Positions 8,994 through 15,517 of a stretch of 51,823 bases of DNA are shown piece by piece. Location of the stretch: the NCBI GenBank assembly GCA_026125215.1, contig JAHCLN010000006.1, forward strand, positions 1-51,823, read 5' to 3'. Each line of letters opens with the position of its first letter. The stretch's first letter is position 1. Both the position numbers and the translations under genes were made by a program. Source of the stretch: Opitutaceae bacterium (GTDB lineage: Bacteria; Verrucomicrobiota; Verrucomicrobiia; Opitutales; Opitutaceae). A model generated the notes under the pieces. It saw only the letters and a program-made list of their open reading frames with translations. It did no database searches and was not told the origin of the DNA.

Positions 8994-9611
8994 CTAGCGG
9001 CGCACGAGAAAATCCTGTGCGGCGGCGAGGTCGGCGGAGGTGAGGTTGTGGCCGGCTGGAGCGGAGTGCAACGTGGCGTCGGCTCCTCCAACCCGCAGCA
9101 AGGCCGCGAGGCGGGCCGGATGATCCGGCGGCACGATCGGATCATGTGTGCCGCTGGCGATGAGGATGCGCTTGCCGGTGAGGGAGCCGGCGGCGGCAGA
9201 CTGATCGAGCACCACCATCGGGCGGAGGAGGACGGCCCCGGCGAGGGTTTCGGGACGAAGCTGCAACAGGGTGGCCGCGATGTTGGCGCCGTTGGAGAAG
9301 CCGACGGCCAGCAGGCGGCCGGGCGCGATACCGTGATGGGCGGTGGCTGTGGTGATGAAATCGGCCAACGCATGCGTGCGGCGGGTGACTTCGGCGGGAT
9401 CGAAGACGCCTTCGGCGAGCCGGGCAAAAAAGCGCCGCGCACCGTGCTCGTTCACATCCCCGCGCGGACTCAGGAGCGCCGAGCCGGGGGAGAGTTGCCG
9501 GGCGAGCGGCACGAGGTCGTGCTCGTTGCCGCCGGTGCCGTGGAGCAGGAGCAGCGGCGGTGCCGCGGAGTCGGTGCCGGGTTGAAAGAGGTGATGATAG
9601 GAGAGATTCAT
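8994..9611 (-). CDS. Alpha/beta hydrolase, phospholipase/carboxylesterase type (MhqD-like)
   Basis: A 205-residue serine hydrolase. The oxyanion region is LLLLHGTGGNEHDLV, the nucleophile elbow is VGFSNGANIA (Ser near residue 107), and the acid and base are IASGTHDPIVP and PAGHNLT. The short form and the HGTGGNE motif match MhqD-like hydrolases, which in Bacillus subtilis belong to the methylhydroquinone stress regulon. It follows a VOC dioxygenase, a DoxX protein and a MarR regulator on the same strand, the same set of families as that regulon. About 96 bp separate it from the dioxygenase, so it may have its own start of transcription. Confidence 0.88.
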   Translation of the reverse strand: MNLSYHHLFQPGTDSAAPPLLLLHGTGGNEHDLVPLARQLSPGSALLSPRGDVNEHGARRFFARLAEGVFDPAEVTRRTHALADFITTATAHHGIAPGRLLAVGFSNGANIAATLLQLRPETLAGAVLLRPMVVLDQSAAAGSLTGKRILIASGTHDPIVPPDHPARLAALLRVGGADATLHSAPAGHNLTSADLAAAQDFLVRR

Positions 9612-9630
9612 GATGGCTCAGAAGAAATTG

Positions 9631-9655
9631 CCACGGAGGCGCGGAGACACGGAGG
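9631..9655. repeat. CACGGAGG-type spacer repeat
   Basis: The spacer between the hydrolase and dioxygenase genes holds imperfect tandem copies of a word close to cacggaggc (cacggaggc, gcggaga, cacggagga). I have seen similar purine-rich tandem words in spacers of Verrucomicrobia and Planctomycetes, but this is memory, not a search. It has no coding potential that I can support. Confidence 0.45.
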
Positions 9656-9707
9656 AAGATACGATCTGCACTGTTTGGCTCCGCGGCTCGGTGTTTCCGG
9701 GGCAGAT

Positions 9708-10643
9708 TTAAGTCAGCTTGGGCAGGGCGGCCTCGATCTCGGCCCGGTGGGGTTCGAGGTGCGGCGGCAGGCCCAGCTTGCTGGCGAGGGTTTCGGCCGG
9801 TTCGTCGATGGTGAAGCCGGGCTGGTCGGTGGCGATTTCGAAGAGCACGCCGCCGGGTTCGCGGTAGTAGACCGACTTGAAGTAGGCGCGGTCGATGATC
9901 GGGCTGATGTGCAGCCCGCCCTGTGCAACCTCCCGGTGCGCCTGCACGTGGTCGGCATCGGTGGCGACGCGGAAGGCGACGTGGTGGATGGTGCCGGTGC
10001 CGTTCAGCCCGCGAGGGAGAGACGGATCGACCAGCAGATCCACGTAGGTGCCGGGGCCGCCGCCTGCGACGGTGTAGCGGGCGCGGTGGCCGGCGTCGGA
10101 CTGGGCGGCGTGGCGGTAACCCATGGTCTTGACGAGGGTGGTGGCGGTGGCCGTGGCATCGGTCAACGCGATGGTCGAGCTGTGGAAACCTCGGATCGCA
10201 AATTCGGCCGGCACATCCTTGGACGGCGCGGGCGGGCGCTTGTCTGTTTCGGCCGTGGCGACGAGTTCGAGCCGCAGACCATCGGGATCGAGGAAAGGGA
10301 GGACTTGGTCACCGAAGCGTTCTTCGACGGGGAGCGCGGCGACATTCAGCTTCGCGAAGCGCTCCAACCAGTAGGTCAGCGAATCGGCGGGCACGGAGTA
10401 AGCCGTGGCGTAAGCCTGGCCATGCCCGGGCCGGCCCCGGCGCAATCCGGCCCAAGGGAAAAACGTGAGCACGGTGCCGGGCGAGCCGGTGTAGTCACCG
10501 TAGTAGAGATGATAGGTGCCGGGATCGTCCTGATTGACCGACTTCTTGACGAAGCGGAGCCCGAGCACGCGGGTGTAGAAGTCGAGGTTGGTCCGCGGAT
10601 CGGAGGCGATCGCGGTGATGTGATGAAGCCCCAGGAGTTTCAT
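9708..10643 (-). CDS. VOC-family ring-cleaving dioxygenase (MhqO/MhqA-like)
   Basis: A 311-residue glyoxalase/vicinal-oxygen-chelate protein made of two tandem VOC modules. The first opens with LLGLHHITAIASDPRTNLDF and has YHLYYGDYTGSPGTVLTFF; the second opens with FHSSTIALTDATATATTLVK and contains TIHHVAFRVATDADH and a metal-site glutamate in GGVLFEIATDQPGF. Members open aromatic rings of hydroquinones or catechols. The motif set matches the MhqO/MhqA group. It lies between a DoxX protein and a MhqD-like hydrolase, which supports a role in quinone detoxification. Confidence 0.9.
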   Translation of the reverse strand: MKLLGLHHITAIASDPRTNLDFYTRVLGLRFVKKSVNQDDPGTYHLYYGDYTGSPGTVLTFFPWAGLRRGRPGHGQAYATAYSVPADSLTYWLERFAKLNVAALPVEERFGDQVLPFLDPDGLRLELVATAETDKRPPAPSKDVPAEFAIRGFHSSTIALTDATATATTLVKTMGYRHAAQSDAGHRARYTVAGGGPGTYVDLLVDPSLPRGLNGTGTIHHVAFRVATDADHVQAHREVAQGGLHISPIIDRAYFKSVYYREPGGVLFEIATDQPGFTIDEPAETLASKLGLPPHLEPHRAEIEAALPKLT

Positions 10644-10658
10644 GGTGAGCGCAGGTTG

Positions 10659-10683
10659 AAGTGTAACCCAATGGGTTACACTT
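10659..10683. promoter_or_regulatory. 25-bp near-perfect palindrome between doxX-like and dioxygenase genes
   Basis: Arms aagtgtaaccca and tgggttacactt are perfect 12-bp inverted repeats around a single central A. The doxX-like stop codon (TAA, complement at 10676-10678) lies inside the right arm, and the dioxygenase ATG is 16 bp beyond the left arm. No T-run follows it in the direction of the genes, so it is not a standard terminator for this operon; T's follow it only on the plus strand. It could be a repressor operator or a translation-coupled hairpin. Confidence 0.7.
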
Positions 10684-11131
10684 TTTGTGGGTTGAGGGAG
10701 CGGGAGAGGCGGGCGTCGGCGGAGAGTGCGCCGCCGCCTGAGACGATGAGCGCGATGGACATCGCGAAGAGGCTGAGGGTGAACTCCATGCCGTTGGGCA
10801 GGAAGAACGCGTTGGGGTGCACCGTGACGATCGCCACGAGCATGATGATGGCGGTATTCACGGCGGCGAGGCGCGTGGCCAAGCCGATGATGAGCAGGAG
10901 GCCGCCGAAGAATTCGCCGCCGCCGGCCAGGCCGGCCCAGAAGAGGCCGGGCTTCAGGCCGAGGTTATCGGCAAAAAATCCGGCGGTGGCCTGGAGGCCA
11001 TAGCCGCCGAACCAACCGAATAGCTTTTGCGCGCCATGACCGGCCATGACGAGACCGAGGGCAAGTCGGAGGGTAACAGGGACCCAATCATTTTGGCGGA
11101 TGCGGAGGAGGTTTTGGATCTGGGTTTTCAT
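10676..11131 (-). CDS. DoxX family membrane protein (MhqP-like)
   Basis: A 151-residue protein with four predicted membrane helices. The DoxX signature is visible as RLALGLVMAGHGAQKLFGWF near residue 25 and AGLAGGGEFFGGLLLIIGLA near residue 68. DoxX proteins are linked to redox or thiol stress functions at the membrane; precise biochemistry is not known for this one. It sits 38 bp downstream of a MarR regulator and upstream of the VOC dioxygenase, the same partners as MhqP in Bacillus. Confidence 0.9.
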   Translation of the reverse strand: MKTQIQNLLRIRQNDWVPVTLRLALGLVMAGHGAQKLFGWFGGYGLQATAGFFADNLGLKPGLFWAGLAGGGEFFGGLLLIIGLATRLAAVNTAIIMLVAIVTVHPNAFFLPNGMEFTLSLFAMSIALIVSGGGALSADARLSRSLNPQKV

Positions 11132-11169
11132 GGTAATAATTTTAACTCAAAATATAGGGAAAAATAAAA

Positions 11170-11649
11170 TCACGCGGACTTTGGGGGCGAAGCCTGCTCG
11201 GTTGTCCGACGGCCAGTGCCGAGCTTGCGGCACAGCCACCCGAGGGTGAACTGCTCTGCGGGGGAGAGGACCGAGAATTCCGCGGCCAGGCTGGCGGCGA
11301 TCTTGGGGAACAGCCCGCTGATGTAGGTGCGGCCGGCGTCGGTGAGGGAAACAGTGATGAAGCGGCGGTCGTCCGGGTTGCGCTCGCGGCGGACCCAGCC
11401 GGCCTTTTCAAGATTGTCCACGATCAGGGTGAGATTGCCGCCGCTCTTGAGGAGCTTGTCGGCGAGCTCCCCTTGGCAGAGCGGGCCGCGGTGCAGAAGG
11501 GCTTCGAGGACTCCGAACTGGGCGAGAGTGATTTCTTTCGGTAGCACGGCATGGGAACGGGCAGTGACCGATTCCGCCGCCCGCATCAGCTTGATGTAGG
11601 CGTTGAGCGCATCGATTTCGGCTTTGGTGCCTTGGTAATGGGTTCCCAT
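11170..11649 (-). CDS. MarR family transcriptional regulator (MhqR-like)
   Basis: A 159-residue winged-helix regulator. Residues about 40-110 carry the MarR fold: ITLAQFGVLEALLHRGPLCQ, a recognition helix in LLKSGGNLTLIVDNLEKAGW, and the wing RNPDDRRFITVSLTDAGRTY. It is first in the run DoxX, dioxygenase, hydrolase, all on the minus strand, so it very likely controls them and itself. No cysteine is near the N-terminus; one lies in LCQGELADKL and one in the C-terminal part, so thiol sensing by quinones is possible but unproven. The promoter candidate just upstream contains an inverted repeat. Confidence 0.9.
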   Translation of the reverse strand: MGTHYQGTKAEIDALNAYIKLMRAAESVTARSHAVLPKEITLAQFGVLEALLHRGPLCQGELADKLLKSGGNLTLIVDNLEKAGWVRRERNPDDRRFITVSLTDAGRTYISGLFPKIAASLAAEFSVLSPAEQFTLGWLCRKLGTGRRTTEQASPPKSA

Positions 11650-11658
11650 AACAATTCG

Positions 11659-11688
11659 ATATCAAAACATCACATATTTAGATGTCAA
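11659..11688 (-). promoter_or_regulatory. Candidate promoter/operator of the MarR operon
   Basis: Reading the minus strand, TTGACA (complement of 11683-11688) is followed after 18 bp by TGATAT (complement of 11659-11664), about 10 bp before the MarR start codon. Between them acatc and gatgt (11667-11671, 11681-11685) form an inverted repeat, and gatatcaaaa/gatgtcaaaa is a direct repeat 23 bp apart. This is what an autoregulated MarR promoter would look like, but the -10 match is weak and the implied leader is only a few bases. Confidence 0.45.
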
Positions 11689-11776
11689 AATAATTATTCG
11701 CCTAGATGCTTAAGCCTATCTCATACGGGGATATGAGGACGAAATCGTCGGGCAATCCCCGCGGGCAGTGGCGGGT

Positions 11777-12220
11777 CTATGCCATGGAATCCAGCTTCCG
11801 GATGCGCGGGATATGACGCTCGCCCTCGAAGGGGGTGGCGAGCCAGACCCGGACGATGTGCAGGGCCTCGGATTCGGTGATGGTGCGCTGACCGAGGGAG
11901 AGGCAGTTGGCGTCGTTGTGGGCGCGGTTCCAGATGGCGACCTGTTCGTTCCAGCAGACACCGCAGCGCACGCCTTTCACGCGGTTGGCGGCCATCGCCT
12001 CGCCGTTGCCGGAGCCGCCGAGCACGATGCCGCGCTCATACTCGCCGCTGGCGACGGCGCGGGCGACGGGAAAGCAGAAGTCGGGGTAATCGCAGCGTTC
12101 GTCGGAATGGGTGCCGAAGTCGCGGACGGTATGCCCCTCGGCGAGGAGCATGGCCTTGATGGCCTCCTTGTAGGCGAAGCCGGCGTGGTCGGAGCCGATG
12201 GCGATGGAGAAAGATTTCAT
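11777..12220 (-). CDS. rpiB: RpiB/LacA/LacB family sugar-phosphate isomerase
   Basis: Probable ribose-5-phosphate isomerase B (147 residues). It starts MKSFSIAIGSDHAGFAYKEA and has the catalytic-cysteine/anion-hole region YERGIVLGGSGNGEAMAANR and the RCGVCWN motif. In this group the usual GTGIG loop reads GGSGNG, which is common in RpiB variants. ATG 12220 is chosen over an upstream in-frame start at 12280 because it matches family starts and is preceded by a good Shine-Dalgarno (GGAGG about 8 bases upstream). The lipoprotein gene is divergent, 74 bp away. Confidence 0.88.
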   Translation of the reverse strand: MKSFSIAIGSDHAGFAYKEAIKAMLLAEGHTVRDFGTHSDERCDYPDFCFPVARAVASGEYERGIVLGGSGNGEAMAANRVKGVRCGVCWNEQVAIWNRAHNDANCLSLGQRTITESEALHIVRVWLATPFEGERHIPRIRKLDSMA

Positions 12221-12294
12221 GGGGAGAACCTCCGGAGGATTGCGGTGTCCCATCACCGCGGACCATGCTCCCGGTCGCAAAACAAATTTCCACC

Positions 12295-12714
12295 ATGAAA
12301 CCCATCGTCCCCCTGTTGTTGCTCACGTTGCTCCTCGGTGCCGGCTGCAGCACCCTTGGGTCCCGGATTGCCGGGTCGCAGGCGGCCTTCAATTCCTGGC
12401 CAACGGCTGTGCAGGACAAGATCTTGGCCGGTGAAGCGGACATCGGGTTCACGCCCGAGCAGGTGCGCGTGGCCCTGGGTGATCCGCAGAAAAAATACAC
12501 GCGCAAGTCCGGTGAAGGCACGGCGGAGATCTGGGCCTATACGCGGGGCGGCACCGGCTTTTCCATCGGGCTGGGTCTGGGCTCGGCGCGCGGTCGCAGC
12601 ACCTACGGTGGCGGCGTGGTCTATGATACGAATGCGGGTGCTTACGACGACGAGCGGCTGAGGGTTGTTTTCCAGGACGGCCGCGTTGTTGCCCTCGAGA
12701 GCCGGGTTCATTGA
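12295..12714 (+). CDS. Small lipoprotein with BamE/SmpA-like core
   Basis: A 139-residue exported lipoprotein: signal MKPIVPLLLLTLLLGAGCST with a clear lipobox (LGAGC, Cys near residue 18). The mature part has DIGFTPEQVRVALGDPQKKY followed by EIWAYTRGG and a C-terminal RLRVVFQDGRVVALE, a layout reminiscent of SmpA/OmlA (BamE) domains. A glycine/serine-rich stretch (GLGLGSARGRSTYGGGV) interrupts the domain. Function unknown; the BamE resemblance is by eye. ATG 12295 is chosen since an upstream start at 12265 would add residues before the signal peptide. Confidence 0.7.
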   Translation: MKPIVPLLLLTLLLGAGCSTLGSRIAGSQAAFNSWPTAVQDKILAGEADIGFTPEQVRVALGDPQKKYTRKSGEGTAEIWAYTRGGTGFSIGLGLGSARGRSTYGGGVVYDTNAGAYDDERLRVVFQDGRVVALESRVH

Positions 12715-12745
12715 ACCACGAAGCCCGCGCCAAGATATGGCCGGG

Positions 12746-13447
12746 TCATTCGGCGGAAGGCACGCCAATGGTCCGCAGAAACGCTGCGGTGTCCGCGAGG
12801 TTTGGAAAAACCACGGTCGGCTGATGCACGGCCAATTGGGCCACGCTGTGCTGGCCCGTGGCAACCGCCATGGTGTGCGCACCGATGACCTTGCCGCACG
12901 CGATATCGTGCGGCGTGTCGCCGATGATCCAGGTGCGCTCCGGGACAAAGTCATGGCCATGGATTTCCTTGGCGCGGCGCAGGGCGTGGGGACCCAGTTC
13001 GTTGCGGTGCGGGCTGTCGTCGGCGAACGCACCGAAACCGAAGTAATGCCAGACCCCATAATGGGTCAGCTTGTGTTCCGCGCCGCGCCGCAGGTTGCCG
13101 GTCAGCAGGCCTTGAACCACATCCGGGCGTTGATGGAAGAGGTCCAGCAAGGTGGTGACGCCGGGCAGGAGCTGACCTTGCGGGCCGCTCCGCAATTCTC
13201 CGGGGAGCAGCTCCAGGTAGACCTCAAGATACTGGCGGGCGTTGGTCGGTGTGTATTCCAAACCCACATGACGGAGCACCTCGGTGACAATCCAGCTGTC
13301 GGTGCGCCCGGCCCAATCGATAACGCTGAGATCGCAGCTCACGCCGAAGCACTTCGTCAGGGCACGCTCCATGGCGCGGACGCCTGCACCGTGCGAAACG
13401 ATCAGCGTGCCGTCGATGTCCCAGAGCAGGAGGGTGGATTTGGTCAC
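12746..13447 (-). CDS. HAD family hydrolase (phosphoglycolate-phosphatase-like)
   Basis: A 233-residue HAD phosphatase with cap domain. Motif I is LLLWDIDGTLI at the N-terminus, motif II is VVQGLLTGN, motif III the lysine in RRAKEIHGHDF, and motif IV IIGDTPHDIACGK. The overall form matches Gph-like phosphatases, but substrate cannot be assigned. Convergent with the lipoprotein gene (31 bp apart). Confidence 0.88.
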   Translation of the reverse strand: MTKSTLLLWDIDGTLIVSHGAGVRAMERALTKCFGVSCDLSVIDWAGRTDSWIVTEVLRHVGLEYTPTNARQYLEVYLELLPGELRSGPQGQLLPGVTTLLDLFHQRPDVVQGLLTGNLRRGAEHKLTHYGVWHYFGFGAFADDSPHRNELGPHALRRAKEIHGHDFVPERTWIIGDTPHDIACGKVIGAHTMAVATGQHSVAQLAVHQPTVVFPNLADTAAFLRTIGVPSAE

Positions 13448-13557
13448 GCAGCGAGTAGCGGTTTGACCCGGTTGCAGGGCAAGCCGCTTCGCCGCAGATA
13501 ATATTCATTTATGATTTTGGTGGATGGCGCGAAGCCGGCCAACCTACATGGGCGCCG

Positions 13558-14400
13558 ATGAATCCCGCCGTTGCCACACCCGATTATGGTGCGCCTGCCG
13601 CGCTCAAGCCCACGCGCCTGCTCACGCCCGGGCAGATCGCCTTTTACCACGAGCATGGCTATCTCTCCATCGACTCGCTGATGCCGGCGACGGATGTCGC
13701 CGAGGTCCGGAAAATCTACGACCGCCTGTTCAACGAGGACAGCCGGCGCGCGGACGGCGATCTCTACGATCTCACCGGTGCGCGCGAGGCCGGGAAGAAA
13801 ATTTCCATCCCGCAGATTCTCAACCCCGCGAAATATGCGCCCGAGTTGCTGGCCACGCAAATGGTGGCCAACCTGAAGGCCATGATGAAGCAACTGCACG
13901 GCGCGGAGACGAAGATGGTGGGCGACCACGCCATCAACAAGCCGCCCCACAACGCCGCGCCCACGCCCTGGCATCAGGACGAGGCCTACTGGGACCCGGC
14001 GAAGGAGTATTCCAGCCTGAGCGTGTGGATTCCGCTCCAACCCGCGACGAAGCAAAACGGCTGCATGTATTTTGTGCCGGGCTCGCACAAGCTTGAGATC
14101 GTGCCGCACCGGCCGATTGGCGACAACCCGCTGACGCCGGGACTGGAAGTGGAGCCGGGGGCCTTCGATTTCAGCTCGGCCGTGGCCTGTGAACTCCCGC
14201 CGGGCGGGGCAACCTTTCACCACGGCCGGACACTCCATTACACGCCGCCGAACAACTCGGAGGACTACCGCCGCGCCTACATCGCCATGGGCTCGGCCTA
14301 CGAGCGCAAGCTCGCCACGCCGCGCCGGTTCCCGTGGAAGGAGCGGCAGGCAGCCGCGAAGGCGCAGCATCCGGCAGCGAAACTGGCCAAGGGTGAGTAA
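13558..14400 (+). CDS. Phytanoyl-CoA dioxygenase family protein
   Basis: A 280-residue Fe(II)/2-oxoglutarate oxygenase of the PhyH family. The iron-binding facial triad appears as HQDEAYWD near residue 140 (H-x-D) and the distal histidine in FHHGRTLHYTPPNNSEDYRR near residue 220-228; the following arginine would bind 2-oxoglutarate. The substrate is unknown; the family includes hydroxylases of small molecules. It stands alone, with the EamA transporter convergent 12 bp downstream. Confidence 0.88.
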   Translation: MNPAVATPDYGAPAALKPTRLLTPGQIAFYHEHGYLSIDSLMPATDVAEVRKIYDRLFNEDSRRADGDLYDLTGAREAGKKISIPQILNPAKYAPELLATQMVANLKAMMKQLHGAETKMVGDHAINKPPHNAAPTPWHQDEAYWDPAKEYSSLSVWIPLQPATKQNGCMYFVPGSHKLEIVPHRPIGDNPLTPGLEVEPGAFDFSSAVACELPPGGATFHHGRTLHYTPPNNSEDYRRAYIAMGSAYERKLATPRRFPWKERQAAAKAQHPAAKLAKGE

Positions 14401-14412
14401 GCTGAGAGCCGA

Positions 14413-15300
14413 TCACCGGCGCACAGTGGGCCACGCCGTGCCGCCGAGGATCAATGCGGCACCGAGCAGTTCGGTCGCAGTATGCTGTTCGCCAAACAGG
14501 ATGACGCCGCCAACAGCGATGCCCAAGGGCACGAGCATCTGCAGCAACGAACCTTCGCCCACAGGCAGATCGCGGAAGGCCCGGGTCATGCTGATCTGCC
14601 CGGCACCCGAGCAAAAGGCTGACGCTACGATCAGCAGCCAGACGATGGCATCGGGAGCGCTCCAGTTGAACAGGGCGGGACCGAGACACAGCAGCAACCC
14701 GTAGCTGCACTGTGCGCCGAAAATAGTCGAGGTATGTTCACCTTCGGCATGGAGCTGGCGGATGGTCACGATGACGTAGGCCGATCCCAAGGCGCCGACG
14801 ATGGCGATCCAATCGTAGAAACTGATGCCGACGCCTGTCCCAAAGGCGTTGGTGAGAAGCGCCAGTCCCGTCAAAGCGAAGAAGCCGCCGAGTGCGACCG
14901 ACCGGCGAAAGCGTTCACCCAGCATGAGCACGGCCAGTAGCGCGCCCATGATCACGTAGGTGTTGTTGATAAAGGCGGCCCGGCCCGCGCCGAGCTTCAC
15001 GATGGTCAGGTAGTAAATGTAAACCCCGAGTGCGCCCACGATGCCCCGGGCGATCAGCCGTGGCCGGCGGTAAAGATGGCGGGGTTGGAAGCCGTCAGGG
15101 CCGGTGCGATAAAGTAGCAGGATCAGGCCGAGCCCCGTGATGAACCGGATGCTCGCGAGAAACCAGACGTCCACGGCTTGCACCGTGCCGAGTGCACGGA
15201 TCATGAGGGCGTTGGCCGCAAAGCAAAAGGTGGAGAACACCATCAGCAGGATGCCGTGGCGGTGACGGGTTTGGTCGAAGGAGGTAGAGACCGGGTTCAT
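14413..15300 (-). CDS. EamA/DMT family transporter
   Basis: A 295-residue, ten-helix drug/metabolite-type transporter with two EamA repeats: the first from HGILLMVFSTFCFAANALMI, the second from GVGISFYDWIAIVGALGSAY. The end of each repeat shows the usual helix with P/E signatures (MGALLAVLMLGERFRRSV and VPLGIAVGGVILFGEQHTAT). Substrate unknown. ATG 15300 is chosen; a TTG start at 15471 in the same frame would add 57 low-hydrophobicity residues encoded by the upstream leader. A terminator hairpin and a structured region precede the start. Confidence 0.9.
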   Translation of the reverse strand: MNPVSTSFDQTRHRHGILLMVFSTFCFAANALMIRALGTVQAVDVWFLASIRFITGLGLILLLYRTGPDGFQPRHLYRRPRLIARGIVGALGVYIYYLTIVKLGAGRAAFINNTYVIMGALLAVLMLGERFRRSVALGGFFALTGLALLTNAFGTGVGISFYDWIAIVGALGSAYVIVTIRQLHAEGEHTSTIFGAQCSYGLLLCLGPALFNWSAPDAIVWLLIVASAFCSGAGQISMTRAFRDLPVGEGSLLQMLVPLGIAVGGVILFGEQHTATELLGAALILGGTAWPTVRR

Positions 15301-15324
15301 GCGAAGTTGTGTGGCCGGCGTGGA

Positions 15325-15356
15325 AAACGAAAAACCGCGCCGGGTATGGCGCGGTT
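15325..15356 (-). terminator. Rho-independent terminator between lpdA and the EamA gene
   Basis: On the minus strand AACCGCGCC (complement of 15348-15356) and GGCGCGGTT (complement of 15333-15341) form a 9-bp stem around a 6-base loop, followed directly by TTTCGTTTT. It ends about 25 bases before the EamA start codon and about 160 bases after lpdA, so it may end lpdA transcripts or act as an attenuator in the EamA leader. Confidence 0.8.
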
Positions 15357-15385
15357 GCGATGGATTGCGGATTCGGTGTGCAGGA

Positions 15386-15475
15386 TCACCAACCGCTGCC
15401 TGCGCAAGCGCACCTGTGTCCGTCGGAGAGGACACGCCAGAGGGCGGCTTTAGGCAGGCGAAGAGAGTCAATCAT
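15386..15475 (-). promoter_or_regulatory. Structured leader with possible 29-codon leader peptide upstream of the EamA gene
   Basis: Three adjacent hairpins can be read: 15435-15446 (cgcc/ggcg, 4-base loop), 15416-15435 (gtgtcc/ggacac, 8-base loop) and 15401-15412 (tgcgc/gcgca, 2-base loop), enclosed by ctgcct (15396-15401) pairing with aggcag (15452-15457). The same stretch is also an ORF from ATG 15475 to TGA 15386, ending RCACAGSGW. It lies 30 bases before the terminator. It could be a riboswitch, a leader-peptide attenuator, or chance pairing in GC-rich DNA. Confidence 0.4.
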
Positions 15476-15517
15476 GGCTGCGTAGCGTGGCGTTGGGGTC
15501 GGGCGGTGCAAGCGAGA

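Noticed and set aside
10659-10683. Palindrome as a terminator of the mhq-like operon
   Set aside because: In the direction of the genes there is no T-run after the stem, and the dioxygenase start lies only 16 bp away.
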